Origin: Anaerobranca californiensis DSM 14826
Lineage (GTDB): Bacteria > Bacillota > Proteinivoracia > Proteinivoracales > Proteinivoracaceae
Length of the DNA: 55,099 nt
Assembly (NCBI RefSeq): GCF_900142275.1
Contig: NZ_FRAI01000014.1
Span: 1-55,099, forward strand
Reading direction: 5' to 3'
The notes beneath the pieces are model-generated. The model searched no databases and was not told the DNA's origin. It worked only from the letters and a program-made list of their open reading frames with translations. Shown here piece after piece: positions 8,053 through 16,412 of the stretch. Position numbers and translations under genes: made by a program. How positions within the stretch are numbered: position 1 is the stretch's first letter; each line of letters starts with the position of its first letter.

Positions 8053-9366
8053 GTGACAAAAGGAAATGGAAAAGAACTCAGCATTAAAAAAATTAAATTA
8101 GGTGTCAAGTTCAAAGCAATATCTGTTTTGTTATTCTTTAGTTTTATAGTAACAGGTTTACGAACCCTTTTGTTCAATCTAGGTGCTGCCAATGAAAATA
8201 TCAATGTTAATCTTTTAAATTTTATACTGATGATTTTTTCCCTCGTATTAGTAACAATAACTTCCTATTTTACCCTCCATTTGATCATAGTTAAACCATT
8301 AAATAAAGTAATAGGTGTAATGAATGAATTTGCTAAAGGAAATTTAGATGTAGAAATTCCAAAGGAAGTATTAAGGAAAAATGACGAACTAGGTCTTTTA
8401 GGAAATGCTGCAGAATACATGAGGGATTCATTGAAAGGGATAGTAACTGATATTAAGGAAAAATCCAATGAAGTAAGGACAAATTCTGAATCCCTAGCAG
8501 CTATATCAGAAGAAATGACATCATCATCCCAAGAACTTGCCACAACGATGCAGCAGGTGGCGGAAGGAGCGACAAATCAAGCCCAAGATCTAGAAGAAAT
8601 AGTAAAATCTTTATCAGATCTTACAAACAATATCGAAAATGTATTTAATGAGCTTCAAAGGGTAAAAGAGGAAACAGAAAATACTGAAAACAAAGCCCAT
8701 ATAGGAAAAGCAGAAATGAATTTATTGGTCAAATCTATTGAAAACATTAAAAATGCCTTTGAAGTAGTTGTAGGCAAGGTAGAAAATTTAACATCTTCAG
8801 TAAAAGAGATAACAGGCATAACAGAGATAATAACAGGGATTTCAGAACAGACAAATCTTTTAGCCTTAAATGCCGCCATAGAAGCAGCGAGAGCAGGGGA
8901 ATCAGGGAGGGGCTTTGCTGTAGTAGCCGATGAAGTCCGGAAACTTGCGGAAGAATCTAAAGAATCTACAGAAAAAATAGTATCCTTAGTAAACTCCATT
9001 ACTAAAGATACCAACGATGTAATTGCTACATCAAAAGTAGTAGAAAAATCAGTAAAAGAACAAGCTACCTCGGTGGAAAAGACGGTTCAAGCATTTGGTG
9101 ATATTTTAGAATCAGTGGAAAATATAGCACCACTAATGAAAAATACATATAAAGCAATGGATGAAATAGTAAAATCAAAGGATATAGTTGTGGAAAAAGC
9201 AGAACAGATTAGTGCAGTAACCCAAGAAAACTCAGCGGCTACCGAAGAAGTAGCGGCATCAAGTGAAGAAATGTCAGCATCTAGCCAAGAAGTTGCAGCA
9301 ACAGCCCAAACTTTAAAGGGAGTAGCCCTGGATTTAATGGAAAAGGTAGATAGATTTAAATTATAA
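8053..9366 (+). CDS. Methyl-accepting chemotaxis protein without a periplasmic domain
   Basis: About 437 residues. Two membrane helices (about 20-40 and 55-83) are separated by only some 15 residues, so there is no external ligand domain. A HAMP domain (about 75-130) and a long cytoplasmic signalling coiled coil follow, with the conserved tip [15 protein letters not shown] and [18 protein letters not shown] (about 275-312). Adaptation-type repeats ([13 protein letters not shown]) lie near the C-terminus. Such receptors usually sense membrane state, energy or a partner protein. GTG 8053 is chosen over TTG 8050 for better spacing from GAGAGG (8041-8046). It follows the GGDEF-EAL gene with about 110 bases between; no clear promoter was found there. 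Confidence 0.92.
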   Translation: MTKGNGKELSIKKIKLGVKFKAISVLLFFSFIVTGLRTLLFNLGAANENINVNLLNFILMIFSLVLVTITSYFTLHLIIVKPLNKVIGVMNEFAKGNLDVEIPKEVLRKNDELGLLGNAAEYMRDSLKGIVTDIKEKSNEVRTNSESLAAISEEMTSSSQELATTMQQVAEGATNQAQDLEEIVKSLSDLTNNIENVFNELQRVKEETENTENKAHIGKAEMNLLVKSIENIKNAFEVVVGKVENLTSSVKEITGITEIITGISEQTNLLALNAAIEAARAGESGRGFAVVADEVRKLAEESKESTEKIVSLVNSITKDTNDVIATSKVVEKSVKEQATSVEKTVQAFGDILESVENIAPLMKNTYKAMDEIVKSKDIVVEKAEQISAVTQENSAATEEVAASSEEMSASSQEVAATAQTLKGVALDLMEKVDRFKL

Positions 9367-9374
9367 TCCCTTTG

Positions 9375-9405
9375 GCAATAGGCTTTAGTCAAAGCCTATT
9401 GCTTT
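9375..9405 (+). terminator. Terminator of the chemotaxis receptor gene
   Basis: 12-bp perfect stem GCAATAGGCTTT/AAAGCCTATTGC around AGTC, then TTTATGTTTATT. Confidence 0.85.
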
Positions 9406-9496
9406 ATGTTTATTGGGAAGTTGTGGAAGAGGTATTTTTAGAAACTGTATAGAATTAACATTTAAATTGGAGTGTTAAGATTTAAAGGGTTAAAAT

Positions 9497-9525
9497 AAAA
9501 AGCCTTGGGATACAGGGCTTTTTAT
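9497..9525 (+). terminator. Second terminator with no gene before it
   Basis: Stem AAAAAGCC/GGCTTTTT with a 10-base loop and T-rich tail. It lies about 90 bases after the previous terminator with no open frame between, so it ends either read-through or a short RNA. Confidence 0.65.
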
Positions 9526-9538
9526 TATTTTCACCCTA

Positions 9539-9567
9539 TTGACAATTTATACACAGGAGAATATAAT
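9539..9567 (+). promoter_or_regulatory. Consensus sigma-A promoter of the CoA-disulfide reductase gene
   Basis: TTGACA (9539-9544), 17 bases, TATAAT (9562-9567). It is a perfect match in both boxes and spacing, the strongest housekeeping promoter seen in the window. Such strength usually means it is controlled by a repressor. Confidence 0.9.
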
Positions 9568-9584
9568 ATACCCATAGGGGGTAT
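9568..9584 (+). promoter_or_regulatory. CsoR/CstR-type operator palindrome
   Basis: ATACCC-N5-GGGTAT (9568-9584) abuts the -10 box and covers the transcription start. CsoR-family repressors bind ATACCC/GGGTAT palindromes. The CstR branch senses persulfides and controls rhodanese and CoA-disulfide-reductase-like genes, exactly the kind of gene that follows. No csoR or cstR gene is in the window. Confidence 0.7.
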
Positions 9585-9647
9585 AAGTAAAATAAAAACG
9601 AAAATACTCCATAAACTAATGTTAAAATAAATTACGGGGTGATTGAT

Positions 9648-11684
9648 TTGGAAAAAATACTTATTATCGGAGGAGTAGCTGCCGGTGCTACTGCAGCGGC
9701 TAAGGCGAGAAGGCTTTCAGAGGATAGTGAAATTACCATTATCGAAGGAGGTCCAGATATTTCCTTTGCCAACTGTGGCCTCCCTTATTATATCGGGGGA
9801 GATATCAAAAATAGGTCAAAATTGATTTTACAAAGTCCTGAAAGTTTTTATGATCAATATAGGGTCAACGTCTATGTCAACACAATGGCGACAAAAATAG
9901 ATAGAGGAAATAAAGTGGTAGAAACCGTTAATACAGTTACCGGTGAAAAGAAAACCTTTGAATATACAAAATTGATTTTAGCCCAAGGGGGAAAACCTAT
10001 AGCACCACCTATTCCCGGTGCAGAGCAACCCCATGTCTTTCAACTTTGGACTTTAAATGATATGGACAAAATCCATTCCTTTATAGAAAATCAAAAACCG
10101 AAAACCGCTGTAGTAGTAGGTGGTGGATTTATCGGTTTAGAAATGACAGAAGCCCTTGTTAAAAGGGGATTGAAGGTATCGGTAGTAGAGATGATGCCCC
10201 ATGTAATGTCTATTTTAGAAGGGGAAATTGCCGGATTTATTCAAAGGGAACTACTGGCCTATGGTGTAAATCTATATACAAATAAAGGGGTTACAGAAAT
10301 AGGTAAAGGTAAAGTAAAATTAAATGATAACAGTGAAATAAAAGGGGACTTAGTGCTATTATCTATCGGTGTCCGTCCAACTTTAAATTTAGCTAAAGAA
10401 GCCGGTCTAGCCATCGGTGAATCTGGGGGCTTGTTAGTAGACTCTACTTTAAAAACCAGTGATGACAATATTTACGCCGCCGGGGATATGGTTGAAATTG
10501 AACATCGGGTATTAGGGAAGGAAGTCCGAATTCCCCTAGCTGGTCCCGCCAATCGCCAAGGTAGAATAGCCGCTGAAAATGCTTTAGGTAAAAAACATCA
10601 TTACAAAGGTTCCATTGGAACATCAATCGTCAAGGTTTTTGATGGAGTGGCAGGGATAACAGGTCTTTCTTTAAAAGGGGCTAGGGCAGCAGGTTTCAAT
10701 GCCGATGCCGTCGTCGTCCATAAAGAACACCACACTTCCTATTACCCCGGAGCCCAACAGGTGACGGTTCTAATTGTCTATGATAAAGAAACTGGAGTAG
10801 TATTAGGTGGCCAAACTGCTGGCTATAAAGGTGCAGATAGAAGGCTAGATGTTTTAGCTACTGCCGTAGCCAATAAATTAACGGTATATGATTTAGCAGA
10901 TGTTGATTTTGCCTATTCACCACCATTGGGAACTGCCAATGATGCCATGAATATGGCGGCATATGTGGCGGAAAACAGGATTTCCGGATATTCGCCGGCT
11001 ATGACAGTTAGCGAACTTGATGAATATTTAGATGGAAAGTATCCTCTATGGATCGATGTTAGAGATGAATTTTCCTTTAACAAAAATCATGTAATAGGTG
11101 CCGTTAATATTCCCCTTGAACTTTTAATAGGGGAGATTTCCAAAATGCCTAAAGATAGACTGATCCTTGTTTATGACGATACCGGTAAAAAAGGGCACCA
11201 GGCACTACGGATATTAGTAGGGAAAGGTTTTACAAAGGTATTAAATGTAAGTGGTGGCATGGAGAGTATTTCCCGCTATGCAATGGCAGTAACTCCAAAG
11301 AACTTTAAAGTAAAATTAGAGGCTATAGAAGCTAAAACCTTAGAAAATGAAGAGGTTAAAAAAGATAAAGATGAAAAGAAAACTCAAGAAGAAGTCCCTA
11401 ATATACAAAAAGAAGGGGATGAGCCACTAATAATCGATGTTAGGACAAGGGAAGAATTCCAAAATGGAGCTTATCCTTCAGCGGTAAATATACCTTTAGA
11501 TCAATTACCACAAATGATAAATAAATTAGGAAGTAAAGATAGAAAAATTATCTTATACTGTGCCACCGGTGCCAGAAGTGGTTATGCTTTAAACTTTTTA
11601 AGGGCCCATGGCTTTACCAATGTAGAAAATGCCGGTGGACTTTCAAAAATGATGGCAAGGAAAAGGAAGTTTTTCGGCTTTTAG
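9648..11684 (+). CDS. CoA-disulfide reductase-like flavoprotein fused to two rhodanese domains
   Basis: 678 residues. The N-terminal FAD/NAD(P) oxidoreductase (about 1-445) starts IIGGVAAGA and has the redox Cys in SFANCGLPYYIGG (about residue 42), as in CoA-disulfide/persulfide reductases. A second nucleotide site is VVVGGGFIGLEM (about 157-168). Rhodanese domain 1 (about 455-550) has YDDTGKKG where the catalytic Cys loop should be, so it is probably inactive. Rhodanese domain 2 (about 585-678) has an intact loop, YCATGARSG. A charged linker of about 40 residues (near 555-590) joins them. The likely role is persulfide or polysulfide reduction and sulfur handling. TTG 9648 suits GGGGTG (9636-9641); GTG 9639 is an alternative. 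The operator at 9568-9584 fits persulfide control. Confidence 0.88.
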   Translation: MEKILIIGGVAAGATAAAKARRLSEDSEITIIEGGPDISFANCGLPYYIGGDIKNRSKLILQSPESFYDQYRVNVYVNTMATKIDRGNKVVETVNTVTGEKKTFEYTKLILAQGGKPIAPPIPGAEQPHVFQLWTLNDMDKIHSFIENQKPKTAVVVGGGFIGLEMTEALVKRGLKVSVVEMMPHVMSILEGEIAGFIQRELLAYGVNLYTNKGVTEIGKGKVKLNDNSEIKGDLVLLSIGVRPTLNLAKEAGLAIGESGGLLVDSTLKTSDDNIYAAGDMVEIEHRVLGKEVRIPLAGPANRQGRIAAENALGKKHHYKGSIGTSIVKVFDGVAGITGLSLKGARAAGFNADAVVVHKEHHTSYYPGAQQVTVLIVYDKETGVVLGGQTAGYKGADRRLDVLATAVANKLTVYDLADVDFAYSPPLGTANDAMNMAAYVAENRISGYSPAMTVSELDEYLDGKYPLWIDVRDEFSFNKNHVIGAVNIPLELLIGEISKMPKDRLILVYDDTGKKGHQALRILVGKGFTKVLNVSGGMESISRYAMAVTPKNFKVKLEAIEAKTLENEEVKKDKDEKKTQEEVPNIQKEGDEPLIIDVRTREEFQNGAYPSAVNIPLDQLPQMINKLGSKDRKIILYCATGARSGYALNFLRAHGFTNVENAGGLSKMMARKRKFFGF

Positions 11685-11711
11685 GTTTCCCCTTATGGGA
11701 AGCCTTTTTTT
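11684..11711 (+). terminator. Rho-independent terminator
   Basis: 8-bp stem GGTTTCCC/GGGAAGCC (one G-U), then seven T. It overlaps the stop codon by one base and separates the sulfur gene from the defence-type island. Confidence 0.85.
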
Positions 11712-11794
11712 ATGTCTTTTACCTTAAAATAAAAGGATTTTTTATACTTGATAACGAAAAAGATAATATAGCAAAAAGCAAAGGGTTGGGGAAA

Positions 11795-14320
11795 ATGGTA
11801 AAATTATCTAATGAAAAGTTAGAAAAAAAGAACCTGGTGGAAATTGCCGATGCTTATGAGAGTCTTGAAAAAATATATCGGGGATTTTTAAGTGAAAAAG
11901 GGGTTAATATCGTTAAATGTTTTACCGGATATAGTGATATCTTTTTGACAGAACTTAAAAAATCCTTTAGTAAAAGTCGAGAAATAAATTTAATTGTCGC
12001 TTTTTTAATGGAGTCAGGGGTTAGGTTGATTTTAGATGATCTCCTTTTAGCAAAAAATAATGGGGCAAAAATTAAGATAATAACGGGAAGGTATTTAAAT
12101 TTAACGGAACCTTCGGCAATTTACCTTTTAAAGGATAGACTAGGGGATTATGTTGACATCAGGTTTTACTCTAATGAAAATATATCTTTCCATCCTAAAG
12201 CATATATCTTTGAATATGAAGATGGTGGCGATATATTTATAGGTTCCTCAAACATTTCAGAATCGGCGTTGGTAAGTGGTGTAGAATGGAATTACAGGCT
12301 AGAAAAAACTACAAACCCCGGAGATTTTGCTGAATTTAAGGAAGCTTTTAAGATGATCTATAAAAACAATTCCATTAAGGTAGATGATAAAACCCTAAAA
12401 GAATACAGTTTAAAATGGCGGAAACCTAAGGTGTTTTTAGAAAAAGATAGTGAAAGTAAAGTAGTTGATTTTTATCAACCAAAGGGGGCCCAAATAGAAG
12501 CTTTATACCAGCTGAAAAAAAGCAGGTTAGAAGGTTATAATAAAGGGCTGGTGGTAGCTGCCACAGGAATTGGAAAAACATACCTTGCAGCCTTTGATTC
12601 TAAAGGATTTAACAAAATTTTATTTGTCGCCCATAGAGAAGAAATATTAAAACAAAGTGCCGAAACCTTTAATAATGTCAGACCATATGATAAGATAGGT
12701 TTTTTTACTGGGGAGAAAAAAGATTTAGATTGTGATATCCTCTTTGCTTCTGTGCAGACATTGGGAAAAGAAGAATATTTAAATGATGAATATTTCCATA
12801 AAAATTATTTTGACTACATCGTTATAGATGAGTTTCACCATGCAGTATCTTCTAGGTATCGGAATATAATTAACTATTTTCAGCCAAAATTTTTGTTAGG
12901 ATTAACAGCAACACCGGAGAGATTGGATAATAAAGATATATTTGCCCTTTGTGATTACAATGTCGTTTATGAATTGAGGTTAAAAGATGCAATAAACAAA
13001 GGATATTTAGTTCCTTTCCACTATTATGGCATATATGATGAAACGGATTTTTCTAAAATTCCTATTGTAAATGGAAAATACAATGAAAGGGAACTAGAAG
13101 AGGTTTTGATGTTAAATAAAAGGGCGGAATTAATTTTGAAAAATTATCTAAAATATGAAGGGCAGAGGACAATAGCCTTTTGTTCTTCTAAAAACCATGC
13201 CGAATATATGGCCAAGTATTTTAATGAACAAAAAGTAGCGGCCTGTGCTGTATATAGTGGTGAACAAGGTGATTATACCTTAAATAGAAGGGAAGCAATA
13301 GAGAAGTTTAAAAAAGGGGATATTAAAGTTATTTTTGTTGTCGATATGTTTAATGAAGGTGTTGACATACCAGATATCGATCTAGTGATGTTTTTAAGGC
13401 CGACAGAGTCACCTACTGTTTTTTTACAGCAACTAGGTAGGGGATTGAGAAAAGCAGCTAATAAAAATTGTTTAACGGTTTTAGATTTTATCGGAAATTA
13501 TAAAAAGGCCAATTTAATTCCCTTCTTTTTGACCGGTGCAGACTATGATATAGAAAATATTAAAAAAGGCAAGTATATCGTCAATAAGGAAGATTTCCCC
13601 GAAGGATGTTTTATAGATTTTGACTTTAGAATAATTGATATCTTTAAAAAACAAGGGGAAGAATTATTAAACATAGAAGGGATAATTTATAAAGAATACC
13701 TTAGGGTAAAGGAGTTTTTAGGGTATAGACCAAATAGATATGAACTATACAAATATATTGATGATATGATTTACTCTAATATGAGAAAAAACTCCAAACT
13801 CAATATATTTAATGATTATCTAGGATTTTTGTATAAAAATAAGGAATTTGTCCAAGGTGAAGAAATACTATACAATACTATTGCCCATAAATTTATCAAT
13901 TTTATTGAAAAAACTGCAATGACTAAAAGTTATAAAATACCGATCCTGTTAGCCTTTTATAACAATGGGAATATTAAACTCACAATTTCCCCTGAAGATA
14001 TTTATCAAAGTTTTAAGGACTTTTACTCAAATCCCTCAAACTCTATAGATATGTTAAGGGATAAAAAAACAAGGGATTTTAAGAATTGGAGTAAAGGGCA
14101 GTATTTAAAATTGTCTAGGGAAAATCCCGAAAACTTTTTGTTAAAGACAAATGGAGACCTGTTTTTTAGGGAAGGGGAAAATTTATCCTTAGTCCCAGAA
14201 TTAAAGGAATTTATAAACAATGAATTCTTTATCAAACACTTTAAAGACGGGGTGGAATACCGAATTATAAGATATTATAAGGAGCGATATCAAAATGAAG
14301 GAAACTATAGAATACTATAA
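11795..14320 (+). CDS. PLD-nuclease / SF2-helicase fusion, probable defence protein
   Basis: 841 residues. The N-terminal domain (about 30-200) is a phospholipase-D-type nuclease module with one HKD-like motif: HPK (about 132-134), E where the family usually has D, then GSSN about 10 residues later. Single-motif PLD enzymes work as dimers. A superfamily 2 helicase (about 225-600) follows, with GIGKT (about 255), DEFHH (about 345), TATPER (about 370) and QQLGRGLR (about 545). The C-terminal 240 residues are not recognised. The layout resembles COG3886+COG1061 (DUF3427-group) helicases found in defence islands. ATG 11795 is chosen over TTG 11786. The methyltransferase start overlaps its last 26 bases, so the two are translationally coupled. 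Confidence 0.85.
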   Translation: MVKLSNEKLEKKNLVEIADAYESLEKIYRGFLSEKGVNIVKCFTGYSDIFLTELKKSFSKSREINLIVAFLMESGVRLILDDLLLAKNNGAKIKIITGRYLNLTEPSAIYLLKDRLGDYVDIRFYSNENISFHPKAYIFEYEDGGDIFIGSSNISESALVSGVEWNYRLEKTTNPGDFAEFKEAFKMIYKNNSIKVDDKTLKEYSLKWRKPKVFLEKDSESKVVDFYQPKGAQIEALYQLKKSRLEGYNKGLVVAATGIGKTYLAAFDSKGFNKILFVAHREEILKQSAETFNNVRPYDKIGFFTGEKKDLDCDILFASVQTLGKEEYLNDEYFHKNYFDYIVIDEFHHAVSSRYRNIINYFQPKFLLGLTATPERLDNKDIFALCDYNVVYELRLKDAINKGYLVPFHYYGIYDETDFSKIPIVNGKYNERELEEVLMLNKRAELILKNYLKYEGQRTIAFCSSKNHAEYMAKYFNEQKVAACAVYSGEQGDYTLNRREAIEKFKKGDIKVIFVVDMFNEGVDIPDIDLVMFLRPTESPTVFLQQLGRGLRKAANKNCLTVLDFIGNYKKANLIPFFLTGADYDIENIKKGKYIVNKEDFPEGCFIDFDFRIIDIFKKQGEELLNIEGIIYKEYLRVKEFLGYRPNRYELYKYIDDMIYSNMRKNSKLNIFNDYLGFLYKNKEFVQGEEILYNTIAHKFINFIEKTAMTKSYKIPILLAFYNNGNIKLTISPEDIYQSFKDFYSNPSNSIDMLRDKKTRDFKNWSKGQYLKLSRENPENFLLKTNGDLFFREGENLSLVPELKEFINNEFFIKHFKDGVEYRIIRYYKERYQNEGNYRIL

Positions 14321-14882
14321 TAAAAACTCTCTAGAATTTTATCAAAATACCAAAGATGTAAAGATGGATCAACTTTATAACTTTTTCCTTAAATATTTAC
14401 CCCAAAATGCTAAGATATTAGATTTAGGTTGTGGTTCTGGAAGGGATACCAAATATTTCTTAGAAAATGGATATGATGTGGTGGCGGTAGATGGTTCTAT
14501 AGAGATGGTAAAATTATCAACGGAATTAACAGGGAAAGAAACCCTTCATATGACCTTTCAACAGCTAGATTTTCAAAATGAATTTAATGGTGTGTGGGCA
14601 TGTGCCTCTTTACTCCATGTTCCAAGGGGGGAAATGGAAGGGGTATTATTTAAAATTAGTAGGGGATTAAAGGAAAAAGGGGTTTTATTTGCATCCTTTA
14701 AATACGGTGATAAAGAAGAGTTTAGAAATGGAAGATTTTTTAATTATTATGATGAAGGATCCTTTAGACAACTAATTGACAAGATACCCTACTTTACAAT
14801 CCTAGAAACATTGATAACCTCCGATGTCCGGGAAGGTAGAGAAGGGGAAAAGTGGTTTAGTGTTATACTAGAAAAAAATTAA
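14295..14882 (+). CDS. Class I SAM-dependent methyltransferase coupled to the helicase
   Basis: 195 residues. Motif I is LDLGCGSGRDT (about 41-51), the acidic residue after strand 2 is in VVAVDGS (about 63-69), and motif IV is CASLLHVP. This is a TehB/UbiE-like small-molecule or protein methyltransferase shape; it has no NPPY/DPPY motif and no target-recognition domain, so it is unlikely to be an ordinary DNA-modifying enzyme. The ATG lies inside the helicase gene, with AGGAG about 10 bases upstream, so the pair is made together. jetA starts 30 bases after its stop. Its role next to a helicase-nuclease is unknown. Confidence 0.85.
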   Translation: MKETIEYYNKNSLEFYQNTKDVKMDQLYNFFLKYLPQNAKILDLGCGSGRDTKYFLENGYDVVAVDGSIEMVKLSTELTGKETLHMTFQQLDFQNEFNGVWACASLLHVPRGEMEGVLFKISRGLKEKGVLFASFKYGDKEEFRNGRFFNYYDEGSFRQLIDKIPYFTILETLITSDVREGREGEKWFSVILEKN

Positions 14883-14912
14883 AAGCTAAAAAATAATTGA
14901 AGGATGGTAGCA

Positions 14913-16394
14913 ATGGGTTTTAAAATAAGTGATGATCTTTTTAATCAGATAAATGAGGTAAAATACCTAACTGTGGAAAATACTTGGAGATACCGACCTA
15001 TAATCAGGATCATGCATGATTTGCATTTGCGGTATAAGTACTGGATACACAAAGAAGAAATTTACCATGAGCTTAAAAAATATCCCCAATTTAAAGATTA
15101 CACTTTAGATAATCTTAAAAATGATCTAGATTATTTGGTGGAAAATAAAAATTTAGTAGCACTACAAGATACAAAAAAGGTAAAGACATTAGAAGAATTT
15201 AAAAACCGTCAGTTTCAGTACCAGCTTTCCCTGTACACCATTGAAATTGAACGGATGGTTATGGGACTGGAGAATATTAAAGGGGAAAATAAAGGCACTT
15301 TAGATTCAGAATTAGTTTATTCTTTTAGGAAAAAACTAGAAGGATTTTTAGATATTAAAGGAGCTCCCCCTAAAAAAGTTTACTCATGGTGGAGTGAAGT
15401 TAGTGATGATTTTAAAAAGATCAATGAAAACTACCAAGATTATATTAAAAGTTTTTATAGCCCTAAAGTTGAAGAATTGATGCAAACTACTGCATTTTTA
15501 ATGTACAAAGAAAACTTTATAAAATACCTACGGGAATTTATTAAAGGCCTTCAAGAAAATATTTACTATATCCAAAAAGTTTTTTCAAATATCGATGACC
15601 AAGAAATTGAAGTTGCTTTTACCAAAGTGTTAGAATATGAAAAAACCATTCCTAGAATAAACTATAATCTCGATGAATCCTCTTTTTTAAAGACAAATAT
15701 TGAAAGATGGTATAGTATTAAAAATTGGTTTATTTCACATAAAGAGGAAAAAAGTGATTGTGAATTGATTTTAGATATCACCAATGAAATAATCATGAAA
15801 ATAACCCGTTATGCCTCCCAAATTTCAGAACGGCGAAACAGTGGAGCTAATAGGAGAATGGAGTATAGAAAACTTTTAGAAATTTTTCATAACTGTCAGA
15901 GTTTAGAAGATGCCCACAAATTGTCTGCTGTAACTATAGGGCTCTTTAATAGCCGTCATATTGCTGGAAATACTTTAAGGGAAACGGAAAGTATTAATAG
16001 CAGTATATTTGAAGAAAAACCCCACGAAGTAGTTATAAAACCTAGGACTAGAAATTATCGGGAAAGGGTAACTAAAAATCCCATAGAAGATAAAAGGGAG
16101 CAAAAAGAACTCTTGAAAAGGGAATTGCAACAAAAGCGGGAAATGGAGCGGCAGGTTGTGGAAGAATTGATTGTCGAAAATAAAATTGTCTTTAAAGATT
16201 TACCCCAATTAGACCAATTTCAGAGAAATACTTTGTTACGCTGGTTATCCCGGGCCACTAACAATAAAAGTAAAAAAAGTAAAACAGAGTACGGTAGAGA
16301 ATATAAGGTTGTTTTAATAGATGATCAAAAGATTTCTGTAAGCTGTCAAGATGGAAGATTAATTATGCCCAATTACGAGCTCCACTTTTTTTAA
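14913..16394 (+). CDS. jetA: Wadjet-like JetA (kleisin-type subunit)
   Basis: 493 residues, largely helical, charged, with no membrane segment. The N-terminal part (YLTVENTWRYRPIIRIM, about 16-32) and KTLEEFKNRQFQYQLS (about 92-107) match what I recall of the DUF2397/TIGR02677 family, the JetA of type III Wadjet. JetA acts like MukF, bridging the SMC heads in a condensin-like complex that extrudes and cleaves circular plasmid DNA. ATG 14913 is chosen because AAGGA at 14899-14903 gives 9-base spacing; ATG 14904 would leave none. It is the third gene of the six-gene run and is followed by jetB after 18 bases. Confidence 0.75.
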   Translation: MGFKISDDLFNQINEVKYLTVENTWRYRPIIRIMHDLHLRYKYWIHKEEIYHELKKYPQFKDYTLDNLKNDLDYLVENKNLVALQDTKKVKTLEEFKNRQFQYQLSLYTIEIERMVMGLENIKGENKGTLDSELVYSFRKKLEGFLDIKGAPPKKVYSWWSEVSDDFKKINENYQDYIKSFYSPKVEELMQTTAFLMYKENFIKYLREFIKGLQENIYYIQKVFSNIDDQEIEVAFTKVLEYEKTIPRINYNLDESSFLKTNIERWYSIKNWFISHKEEKSDCELILDITNEIIMKITRYASQISERRNSGANRRMEYRKLLEIFHNCQSLEDAHKLSAVTIGLFNSRHIAGNTLRETESINSSIFEEKPHEVVIKPRTRNYRERVTKNPIEDKREQKELLKRELQQKREMERQVVEELIVENKIVFKDLPQLDQFQRNTLLRWLSRATNNKSKKSKTEYGREYKVVLIDDQKISVSCQDGRLIMPNYELHFF

Positions 16395-16412
16395 AGCTAT
16401 AACGGTGAAAGG

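Noticed and set aside
14295-14882. DNA-modification methyltransferase of a restriction system
   Set aside because: No NPPY/DPPY or Cys-type catalytic motif and no target-recognition domain; it looks like a small-molecule or protein methyltransferase.
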